Below, in pieces: positions 1 to 4,950 of a stretch of 6,259 nt of DNA. Below the pieces are notes generated by a model that saw only the letters and a list, made by a program, of their open reading frames with translations, did not search any database and was not told the origin of the DNA. The stretch is from Chloroflexota bacterium (GTDB lineage: Bacteria; Chloroflexota; Anaerolineae; Fen-1058): contig JACRBO010000369.1 of the NCBI GenBank assembly GCA_016219235.1, forward strand, positions 1 through 6,259, in the 5' to 3' direction. How positions within the stretch are numbered: the first letter of the stretch is position 1; each line of letters begins with the position of its first letter. Both the position numbers and the translations under genes were made by a program.

Positions 1-823
1 CCGCAAACAGATCGGACTTGGCCCCATAGCAACGCGGGTCGGTGCAATAGGGCGTCTTGCCGACGTTCAGAAACGACGGACAACCGTGGCACGCGCCGAC
101 TTCAAACTCGCCCGCCTGATCCGTCGTCTTAACCGGCGTGGCCAACCACGTCATGTCCCAGTTGTACTTGAGCGTGATCGCATGGTCGTTGACGGTCTGA
201 TTCACAATCCGCTCGATCTCGTCCGGGTGTTCGAGGATGCGCCCGGCGGCGTGCTCGACGGCCTGCGGCGCGAGTTTCGCCAGCGGCAGGAGTTGGCGGG
301 CCACCCCTTGCGGGATTTGCCCATGCCCGTCACCGATAGCCGCCAGCACGGTCGGCGGCAGCACCAGCAAGCGCCGCAGATTGGCGATGGTTGAGCGCGA
401 TTTGCCGACGCGTGCACCAATCGCTTCATCGGACAGGCCGAACTCCGTGGCAAGTTGTTCGTAGGCGCGGGCCTCATCGGCGGCCGACAGATTCGCGCGC
501 TGCACGTTTTCCACGATCGCCAGTTCCGTCTGCGCGCGCGCCTCGATCTGCGCCCTGACGACGCACGGCACCACGTCCAATCCAGCCATCTGCGCCGCCC
601 GCCAGCGGCGCTCACCCGCGATCAGCGCGTAGTGATCGGGCTGACCATTGGGCGTCACCACCAGCGGTTGAATCAGGCCGTGCTCGATGATCGATGCGGC
701 CAATTCAACCAGCGCCGCTTCATCGAAGACCGTCCGCGGTTGGCGCGGATTGGGCGAAATCAATTTCACGGGAATCTCCCACAGTTCAGTCGTGGCTTCG
801 GCCATGTCGCTCGGTTGAGTCAT
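1..823 (-). CDS. parB: ParB/Spo0J-family partition protein, 3' end beyond window
   Basis: ParB proteins bind parS sites, load as CTP-dependent clamps and help segregate plasmids or chromosomes; some relatives act as nucleases or regulators. I translated 274 codons from the ATG at 823 with no stop before the left edge, so the C-terminus is missing. Seen: the N-terminal box NPRQPR at residues 25-30, the CTP-binding box GERRWRAAQMAG at 70-81, the ENVQRANLSA box at 105-114, and a helix-turn-helix around 130-157 containing GKSRSTIAN. Residues 245-265 carry C-x2-C and C-x4-C (CHGC, CTDPRC), a possible zinc site seen in some plasmid- and phage-type ParB relatives rather than in classical Spo0J. AGGAGG lies 5 nt before the ATG and decides the start. 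A parS-like palindrome abuts that Shine-Dalgarno, suggesting autoregulation. The family is secure; the partition role is inferred, since no ParA is in view. Confidence 0.93.
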   Translation of the reverse strand, partial: MTQPSDMAEATTELWEIPVKLISPNPRQPRTVFDEAALVELAASIIEHGLIQPLVVTPNGQPDHYALIAGERRWRAAQMAGLDVVPCVVRAQIEARAQTELAIVENVQRANLSAADEARAYEQLATEFGLSDEAIGARVGKSRSTIANLRRLLVLPPTVLAAIGDGHGQIPQGVARQLLPLAKLAPQAVEHAAGRILEHPDEIERIVNQTVNDHAITLKYNWDMTWLATPVKTTDQAGEFEVGACHGCPSFLNVGKTPYCTDPRCYGAKSDLFA

Positions 824-828
824 AGCGT

Positions 829-834
829 CCTCCT
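829..834 (-). promoter_or_regulatory. Shine-Dalgarno of parB
   Basis: AGGAGG sits 5 nt before the parB ATG at 823. It shares one base with the end of the parS-like palindrome at 834-849, so a protein bound to that site would lie directly against the translation start region of the gene. Confidence 0.85.
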
Positions 835-849
835 GTTTCCGCGGAAACA
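834..849. promoter_or_regulatory. parS-like: parS-like 16-bp perfect palindrome upstream of parB
   Basis: TGTTTCCGCGGAAACA is its own reverse complement over all 16 bases. The classical parS consensus is TGTTTCACGTGAAACA: the outer TGTTTC and GAAACA arms match and only the central four bases differ (CGCG instead of ACGT). The C at position 7 also recalls the Noc-binding site, which has TTTCCCGGGAAA. It lies 11 bases before the parB start codon, a natural place for a ParB binding site that also represses the gene. A second, imperfect copy lies at 4756-4771. Binding by the encoded ParB is inferred. Confidence 0.75.
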
Positions 850-878
850 ACCGGGGAGCCGTCTGGCCCCACCGGTTG
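848..878 (-). terminator. Stem-loop between the 193-aa gene and parB (terminator or attenuator)
   Basis: The arms CAACCGG (848-854) and CCGGTTG (872-878) pair perfectly. The stem continues with GG/CC (A871 bulged) and GCC/GGC beyond an A-C mismatch, closing on a 4-nt loop at 861-864. Read on the minus strand the stem is followed by only a short run of T (TTGTTTCC), so it is a weak intrinsic terminator at best. It could instead be an attenuator or mRNA-processing hairpin ahead of parB. It overlaps the parS-like palindrome by two bases. Confidence 0.5.
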
Positions 879-932
879 CCGCCAGATAGTTCAGTCACTG
901 AGCGTGCCAGCCGGAGCGCGGCCAGCACGCCG

Positions 933-1514
933 TCAGGCCGGCACGCGCTGGAGCAGCGTGTGCGGCCGCTTGCTGCCCGCACCTCGTCCGTCGAAACGGA
1001 TGACGTAGCGCGGATCAGATTCGCTGCGGTAGGTCGGATCACGGTAAACGGACACCACCGGTTGACCACAGTACGTCACCGGTGGCCGTTGATCTTCGGC
1101 CCCACCGAGATATTCAGCGATCGTCAGCCAGCCAGCCGCCCGCGCTTCTTCAAGGCGCGGTTTGACGATCAGCCAGGCATCGATCAGGTTTTGCCGGGCC
1201 GCCGGCGTGTCGTACGGGATGGCATACCATCCGAGGAGAACGCACGTGGCTTGATTACGATTGGCATAGAAACGGGCCCGCGCGCCATCTTTCACCAGTT
1301 GGTCCAGAGCGCGCCAGCCCGAGTCCGGCTTGCCGTATTTCAGGGCCACGCTCGCTGCATAGTGCGGATAGCCCAGCAGCAGCGCTTCAGCCGTGCGCCG
1401 CAGGGGTGCTGCCAGGTCCAACGGGTCGAGCGCGTCACAGATCGCCTCACAACTGAACGGCGCAGTATCCAGTTTCGTGAGCGGCGCATGATCGAGCGCG
1501 GTGAGATCGGCCAT
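933..1514 (-). CDS. Uncharacterised 193-aa protein
   Basis: I do not recognise this protein. It is a soluble-looking polypeptide with no signal peptide or membrane segment. The middle (residues about 38-135) is rich in Ala, Leu and aromatic residues and is probably helical. The C-terminal third changes character, with predicted short strands (VTYCGQPVVSVYRDPTY, YVIRF) and a basic end (GRGAGSKRPH). The ATG at 1514 follows the TAG of the upstream 168-aa gene by 4 nt. A GGGAG sequence at 1523-1527, inside the end of that gene, gives an 8-nt spacing, so the two are probably translationally coupled. Context suggests an accessory role in the recombination or partition module, but nothing in the sequence shows an activity. 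It is judged real from its tight coupling, its length, and the lack of a convincing alternative on the other strand. Confidence 0.75.
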   Translation of the reverse strand: MADLTALDHAPLTKLDTAPFSCEAICDALDPLDLAAPLRRTAEALLLGYPHYAASVALKYGKPDSGWRALDQLVKDGARARFYANRNQATCVLLGWYAIPYDTPAARQNLIDAWLIVKPRLEEARAAGWLTIAEYLGGAEDQRPPVTYCGQPVVSVYRDPTYRSESDPRYVIRFDGRGAGSKRPHTLLQRVPA

Positions 1515-1518
1515 CGCC

Positions 1519-2025
1519 CTAACTCCCGGCCGGGTAGGTCAACGCGTGTTGGGCCAGAAACAGCGCGCGCTCTTCGGGATTCTGAAACGCGCTGTGCAGG
1601 TCGGCCAAGTAGGCACGCACGTCGGGCGGCTGCTGGTGCTGATGTTGCTCGGATAGCGCCCGCAGCCGCTGCACCCGGAACAGGTGGTAGTGCGTCGCGT
1701 CCCGCGTGCAGGCCCAATCCCGGGCGCGCACCGTGACCGGCGCGCCGCAAATCGGGCAGCCATCCGGCACGGTGCCCGACTGGACATTATCCGGCGCACG
1801 TTGGCCGCCGCCCTTGAGGTAGCCCTCAACGGCCTTGACCCCGTTGCAGCGAGCCAGGCCGCACGAGCACGTCTTGTCTTTTTTGACCGTGTGGAAGCGC
1901 AGCGCGTAATGCGGGCCGAGATCGACCAGATAGGCGTTGCCATTGACCATCACGGTCGCGGACGAATCGACCTTCCGTTTCGCCCGCCCATGAGAGGTTG
2001 CCAGAGTCGGAACAGGTTTGAGCAT
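1519..2025 (-). CDS. Zinc-binding protein with SWIM-like CxC motif and zinc-ribbon-like region, 168 aa
   Basis: Seen: residues 40-66 read like a SWIM zinc-finger core, with strand YALRFHTV, then C53-S-C55, then C60 followed by GVKAVEGYL. The canonical SWIM pattern is CxC...CxH, and here the final His position is Gly62, so the finger is degenerate or uses another ligand. A second cluster follows: CPIC at 90-93, C106, and H112/H114, which resembles a zinc ribbon. The last third (about 115-168) is charged and Gln/His-rich, likely helical. The ATG at 2025 has AGGAGG 6 nt upstream. It is followed 4 nt later by the 193-aa gene and preceded by a strong hairpin after ssb. SWIM domains bind DNA or protein, and the SWIM protein Sws1/Shu2 acts in eukaryotic homologous recombination, so a role with the Rad52-like protein of this block is reasonable but inferred. 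Metal binding is likely; the exact function is unknown. Confidence 0.82.
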   Translation of the reverse strand: MLKPVPTLATSHGRAKRKVDSSATVMVNGNAYLVDLGPHYALRFHTVKKDKTCSCGLARCNGVKAVEGYLKGGGQRAPDNVQSGTVPDGCPICGAPVTVRARDWACTRDATHYHLFRVQRLRALSEQHQHQQPPDVRAYLADLHSAFQNPEERALFLAQHALTYPAGS

Positions 2026-2054
2026 AATGTTCCTCCTTCCAGAGTGTTAAATAG

Positions 2055-2095
2055 CCCGGAGCCGGATCAGGCGTAATGACCGATCCGGCTCCGGG
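2055..2095. terminator. Strong inverted repeat between ssb and the 168-aa gene
   Basis: A perfect 14-bp stem: CCCGGAGCCGGATC (2055-2068) pairs with its reverse complement (2082-2095) across a 13-nt loop. On the minus strand it lies after the ssb stop and before the Shine-Dalgarno of the next gene, and is followed by CTATTTAACA, which has only a short U run. It is the strongest secondary structure in the window. It could be a partial terminator, an RNA-stabilising stem at the ssb 3' end, or a protein-binding site; the missing poly-U tract keeps the terminator call moderate. Confidence 0.6.
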
Positions 2096-2131
2096 TTAGA
2101 GGCCAAGTTTCAACGACACAGACAGGACGAG

Positions 2132-2551
2132 TTAAAAGGGAATTTCTTCCTCGTTGCCCACCGGCACGTCATCGGCGCCGCTGTGACCAGGCTGGCCGCT
2201 ACCGTTCCCGTTACCACCGGCGCTGTCGCCGTTGCTCAGCAACGTAATCTCATCGACGACGAGCTCGGTGCGATAGTGCTTCTTGCCGTCGTTGTCGTCC
2301 CACGAACGCGTCTTCAACTTGCCCGTGACGCCCACCGTCTTGCCCTTCGTCAAATATTGCGTGACGTTGGCGAAGCGCTCGCCGAACGCCACGCAGTTGA
2401 ACCACTCGGTGTGTTCATATTCACCGTGACCGGTGGTGACGGCCGCGCTGAACGTCACGATCGGTTTGCCCGTACCTGAATAGCGCATCTCGCCATCCTT
2501 GCCGAGATTGCCTACGATCATGACTTGCTGCATACCCTTTTTTGAGCCCAT
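2132..2551 (-). CDS. ssb: Single-stranded DNA-binding protein SSB
   Basis: SSB coats single-stranded DNA during replication, repair and recombination, and recruits partners through its acidic C-terminal tip. Seen: an OB-fold at residues about 7-107 starting MQQVMIVGNLGKDGEMRYSG, the family-typical TEWFNCVAFGERFA at 48-61 with an aromatic Trp50 in the ssDNA-binding face, the G-rich YLTKGKTVGVTGKL strand at 66-80, and the WDDNDGKKHYRTELVVDEI end of the fold. A Gly/Asn/Ser linker (108-125) leads to the tip EEEIPF, equivalent to the DDDIPF partner-binding tail. At 139 aa it is slightly short for a bacterial SSB, as phage and plasmid copies often are. AGGAGG lies 5 nt before the ATG at 2551, which supports this start over the Met at residue 7. 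It sits 60 bp after the Rad52-like gene, a common pairing in recombination modules. Confidence 0.97.
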   Translation of the reverse strand: MGSKKGMQQVMIVGNLGKDGEMRYSGTGKPIVTFSAAVTTGHGEYEHTEWFNCVAFGERFANVTQYLTKGKTVGVTGKLKTRSWDDNDGKKHYRTELVVDEITLLSNGDSAGGNGNGSGQPGHSGADDVPVGNEEEIPF

Positions 2552-2611
2552 AGTTTCCTCCTGTAGAAAATGATGGGCCGTCAGTCTTCGCCGACGGATC
2601 GCTCAATCCGG

Positions 2612-4324
2612 TTAGGCTGGCACGCCTGTCTTTTGCCCGTTGCCCGCCTGCACCTTGTGTTGCTGATGCCAGACCTTCAAGTTCACGGCGCTGGGTGGGA
2701 CACTGCCCGCGTGGTCATTCACATATTCGAGAAACACCCCGATCGTGCGCTCGTCGTCAAGCACCGGCTTGCCGTCGCCATAAATGTGCGCGAATACCCG
2801 CAGCGCGTTGACGTTGAGCGGGGCCACACCCGCATGCTCGGCCACATACTTCTCAAAAGCCGACCGCTCGATCGGATCGGCGGTAACGGCCGTGCCATCG
2901 CCGAAGGTCAGAACCTTCGCCAGCGTGGTTGAAGCAGCGGGGGCCGCAGCCGCCTTAGCCGGTGTGCCGGCGCTGACCAGATCGCCTGCATCACGACCTA
3001 ACGCGCGTTTGCCCGTTTCGAGCGCATCGGGCGCCACCGGGCGCAGGCGCTTGAACTCGTGGTCGAAGAAGCCCTTGACCACGGCCGCTTCCATCTCCTG
3101 GCTCAACATCGGGCGGAAGCAACAACCCAGATCACCCGCGCAGCCTTTCAGCGCATCCGTCACGGCGGCCTTGAACGCCGTCTCGTAGTTCTCCGTCGGC
3201 GTCTTGACCAGCGTGACTTCGTCTTTCTTGAAGCGGATCGGCGCTATACCGATGTCGTAGCGCGTGGCCTGTGTGCCATCTGCAAAGGTCACGGTCAACG
3301 TACCCGGCACGTACACCAGCAGTTCCCCACGCGGCAGGGTTTCCACATTGACGTCGCCAATGCTGAATGACCACTGCGGCGGCGTGAAGATCACGTCGAG
3401 GCATTCGGTCACATACTCGTGCGGCGTGTACCGGTTGCCGAGCGGGTCAAGTTGAATCGCCCACGCGGGCGCCATCGTCATCAGGCACTCATACTGCCAG
3501 TCGATAGTCCGTGCTGTCTCAGCCGCCAACGGGAATAACCCATTAAAGCGACCGTCGCGCACGGCGGCGATGACGTTGCCGCTCATCAATGGCCGGAAGC
3601 AGCGCCCCAGATCGGCCGCGCAGCCTTTCAGCGCATCCGTGGCCGCGCTTTTATAGCCGGTCTCGAACAACTCCGGTTTGGCATCTTGCAGATCGGGCGA
3701 GCTGCCGACAGCCTGCACCAGGCCAATGCCGACGTCGGATCGTACGGCCTGCGCCCCATCCGCAAACGTCACAGTCAAATTGCCCACCACGTAAACGAGT
3801 TGATCGTTGTTGGCCAGCGTCAGGGTCTTGAAGCGCCCGCCTGCAAACGCCCAGCGCGCCGCGCCGAAAATCTTGTCCAGCATCAAGCGCACGAATTCGT
3901 GAAAGACCCACGGTTTGCCATGTGCAACCTTGGCGTCTTTCTTGACGGCCCACTCCGGTACCAGCCAGTGGACCAACACTTCGATCTGTTCGAACAGCGT
4001 CAGGATCATAGAAGCCTCCTCTCCCTGTTGTAGGGAACATGGTTTAGGCGGCGGCGAGTCGTCGCGGATTTTGCAATCCGCCAGCGACAGGCGGACCGCC
4101 TCAATGTGTTTGCAACGCAGGCCGAGTGCCTTGCACCGCGCAAAATCATCACACGTGCAACACCACCCGCTGGATCTGCTGGCATGCGTAACGGTGTGGA
4201 TACTGCGCTTGCTTTCCACGACCGTCCATTCGCCAGGCGGGCCGCGCGTGATGGTGAAGCGGTGCGTGCCTAGCCCGTCCAGCGCCCGGACCGTGCGCCG
4301 ATCTTGCTCGGCGATCCGATCCAT
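2612..4324 (-). CDS. SWIM zinc finger plus tandem duplicated Rad52-like annealing protein, 570 aa
   Basis: Rad52-type proteins anneal complementary single strands, usually as rings of one-domain subunits. Seen, numbered from the ATG at 4324: a SWIM finger with C56-x-C58 and C71-x-H73 in a WCCTCDD...RCKHIEAV context; a Cys/Pro-rich linker (84-105); Rad52-like domain 1 at about 110-265; domain 2 at about 275-428; an Ala/Pro linker (450-468); and two similar short modules at 486-515 and 526-556 (F-x-x-YV-x-x-HAG...P...VN-x-L). Both Rad52-like domains hold LVYV-x-G-x-LTVTFADG-x-QA, then D-x-GI, then A-x-TDALKGCA-x-DLG-x-CFRP, matching the RAD52 core (FVRVQLKDG, DVGYG, KEAVTDGLKRALR...LG), with Gly-Cys replacing the usual Lys-Arg-Ala. 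The ATG overlaps the TGA of the upstream small gene (TGATG), so I prefer it to a GTG at 4387 that lacks a ribosome site. Another strong start lies inside, at 4009. The fold assignment is good; annealing activity and ring geometry are inferred. Confidence 0.88.
   Translation of the reverse strand: MDRIAEQDRRTVRALDGLGTHRFTITRGPPGEWTVVESKRSIHTVTHASRSSGWCCTCDDFARCKALGLRCKHIEAVRLSLADCKIRDDSPPPKPCSLQQGEEASMILTLFEQIEVLVHWLVPEWAVKKDAKVAHGKPWVFHEFVRLMLDKIFGAARWAFAGGRFKTLTLANNDQLVYVVGNLTVTFADGAQAVRSDVGIGLVQAVGSSPDLQDAKPELFETGYKSAATDALKGCAADLGRCFRPLMSGNVIAAVRDGRFNGLFPLAAETARTIDWQYECLMTMAPAWAIQLDPLGNRYTPHEYVTECLDVIFTPPQWSFSIGDVNVETLPRGELLVYVPGTLTVTFADGTQATRYDIGIAPIRFKKDEVTLVKTPTENYETAFKAAVTDALKGCAGDLGCCFRPMLSQEMEAAVVKGFFDHEFKRLRPVAPDALETGKRALGRDAGDLVSAGTPAKAAAAPAASTTLAKVLTFGDGTAVTADPIERSAFEKYVAEHAGVAPLNVNALRVFAHIYGDGKPVLDDERTIGVFLEYVNDHAGSVPPSAVNLKVWHQQHKVQAGNGQKTGVPA
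3136..3640. repeat. DNA-level direct repeat inside the Rad52-like gene (480-bp period)
   Basis: A 25-bp stretch is identical at 3136-3160 and 3616-3640, exactly 480 bp (160 codons) apart and in the same frame. It encodes the TDALKGCA part of each Rad52-like domain. Similarity continues outward (both are preceded by a GGAAGC...CCCAGATC stretch) but fades elsewhere in the two domains, while protein similarity persists. This fits an old internal tandem duplication with constraint, or gene conversion, on the core motif. Confidence 0.85.
4007..4020 (-). promoter_or_regulatory. Internal ribosome-binding site and ATG within the SWIM-Rad52 gene
   Basis: On the minus strand the sequence is GGGAGAGGAGG, then CTTCT, then ATG at 4009-4007, in frame with the long protein (residue 106). 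AGGAGG at a 5-nt spacing is the same arrangement as at parB and ssb, and it is better than the signal in front of the long start at 4324. The product from here would be about 465 aa, beginning MILTLFEQIEV, and would hold both Rad52-like domains without the SWIM finger. This indicates either two isoforms or a former separate gene now fused to an upstream SWIM gene. Confidence 0.7.
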
Positions 4325-4545
4325 CACTTCTTCAGGCCGGCGACCGAGGCCACCTGACAGCCCGCCGTTGCCGGCGTTTGTCGGCACACTTCGGCGTTAG
4401 CCAGGCGCACAGTGCCGCGCAAGACCGCCGTGAGATCACACGTGTCGCCGTTCGCGCCGCCATTCGCACAGAGTGCTGGCACAAGCGACACAACGCCCGC
4501 GGCGATGATCGCCACGACTACCAATCCGATCGTGAGTTTCCGCAT
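4324..4545 (-). CDS. Small exported Cys-containing protein, 73 aa
   Basis: The N-terminus MRKLTIGLVVVAIIAAGVVSLVPA is a clear signal peptide or single membrane anchor: two basic residues followed by about 18 hydrophobic ones. Cleavage could fall near ALCA-N (residue 27). The residue before Cys26 is Leu, so it does not fit a lipobox well. The remaining mature part is short and holds Cys36, Cys54 and Cys63 plus Cys26, which could form two disulfides outside the cytoplasm. No family is recognised. The ATG at 4545 has AAAGGA 7 nt upstream and a small hairpin just before that. Its stop TGA shares one base with the ATG of the SWIM-Rad52 gene, so the two are probably translationally coupled. An exported protein leading a cytoplasmic DNA-handling operon is odd. 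It may be a phage- or plasmid-type accessory factor, or its main role may be as a translated leader for the next gene. Confidence 0.72.
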   Translation of the reverse strand: MRKLTIGLVVVAIIAAGVVSLVPALCANGGANGDTCDLTAVLRGTVRLANAEVCRQTPATAGCQVASVAGLKK

Positions 4546-4559
4546 AGTGTGGTCCTTTC

Positions 4560-4653
4560 TCCCCGGAGCGGGGACATAGTGTTGAAACGGCGATCAGGTC
4601 AATCAATCGCCGGACAGAGGTGGCCGGGTTAAGCAAGACGCTTAACGACCGGC
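4560..4653 (-). promoter_or_regulatory. Three-hairpin leader ahead of the minus-strand operon
   Basis: Three consecutive inverted repeats. The distal one pairs GTTAAGC (4628-4634) with GCTTAAC (4640-4646) over a 5-nt loop, extended by GCCGG (4623-4627) with CCGGC (4649-4653) past a 2-nt bulge. The middle one pairs CGGCGAT (4588-4594) with ATCGCCG (4606-4612). The proximal one pairs TCCCCG with CGGGGA (4560-4574) over a 3-nt loop and ends right before the Shine-Dalgarno of the 73-aa gene. None is followed by a U tract, so they are not ordinary terminators. They may form a structured 5' leader controlling translation, or operators. No known riboswitch is recognised. Confidence 0.45.
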
Positions 4654-4755
4654 TAAACAGCAGGTAGAGAGAGGGGACTGCGACGTGATGTAACGAAGGT
4701 GGAGTGAAACTCAAACGCGCGAATAGGTCGCACGTGATGAGGACGAGATAAGAAT

Positions 4756-4771
4756 CGTTTCCGCAGAAACA
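4756..4771. promoter_or_regulatory. parS-like: Second parS-like site, imperfect
   Basis: CGTTTCCGCAGAAACA matches the perfect palindrome at 834-849 at 14 of 16 positions, and both are followed by AC (AAACAAC). The two changes (first T to C, tenth G to A) break the symmetry slightly. It lies about 210 bp upstream of the first gene of the minus-strand block. With the other site it brackets the block. Confidence 0.55.
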
Positions 4772-4884
4772 ACAGTCACCTCTGCACGCGTGGAACGCGA
4801 CCGCCGACATCCCCCTCGGCAGGCCGGTGCGGTTGCGCGACGCGCGCAGTCCGCGACCAGCCGGGATCGTTCGCAACATCCGCT

Positions 4885-4913
4885 TTGGTGAGGATTGAAA
4901 TTTCCGCTACAAT
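4885..4913 (+). promoter_or_regulatory. Candidate sigma-70-type promoter for the secreted protein gene
   Basis: TTGGTG (4885-4890) is separated by 17 nt from TACAAT (4908-4913). The -10 element matches the consensus at 5 of 6 positions; the -35 keeps only the TTG. Transcription would begin near 4920, leaving a leader of about 30 nt before the ATG at 4951. It also argues against a start at 4885. Confidence 0.5.
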
Positions 4914-4950
4914 GGCCGGGGTGGAAAACACACTGATCAGGATGGTGTTT

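Larger units (their letters stand above)
4546..4950. other. Divergent intergenic region
   Basis: About 400 bases without a convincing gene, between the minus-strand block and the plus-strand secreted protein. From left to right it holds a cluster of three stem-loops (4560-4653), a purine-rich stretch (about 4655-4755), a degenerate parS-like site (4756-4771), a GC-rich stretch, and a plausible plus-strand promoter (4885-4913). A promoter for the minus-strand block must lie here or in the leader, but I see no strong one: TTGAGT followed after 15 nt by TTACAT, on the minus strand around 4690-4716, is the best and is weak. Confidence 0.7.

Noticed and set aside
890..951. Short inverted repeats after the 193-aa gene, including TCAGTCACTGA at 891-901 and imperfect GCC-rich arms
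   Set aside because: The stems are only 5 bp or contain mismatches and no T tract follows; they are within what GC-rich sequence produces by chance.
876..1736. A 286-aa plus-strand ORF
   Set aside because: It is rich in Arg, Ala and Pro with no recognisable domain, lies opposite the 193-aa and 168-aa genes, and has no ribosome site. It is a high-GC antisense shadow.
2578..2610. Small hairpins between the Rad52-like gene and ssb as a terminator
   Set aside because: Two competing 5-bp stems (CCGTC/GACGG and CGGAT/ATCCG) with no T run; too weak to call.
4325..4387. GTG start at 4387 for the SWIM-Rad52 protein, giving 591 aa
   Set aside because: It has no clear Shine-Dalgarno and the extra 21 residues are just the other frame of the small exported gene. 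The ATG at 4324 overlaps the upstream stop as TGATG, a typical coupled start.
4885..4950. Upstream start for the secreted protein, adding 22 residues
   Set aside because: The extension would place the signal peptide internally, coincides with the candidate -35 element, and lacks a good ribosome site. The ATG at 4951 starts directly with a basic N-terminus and hydrophobic core.
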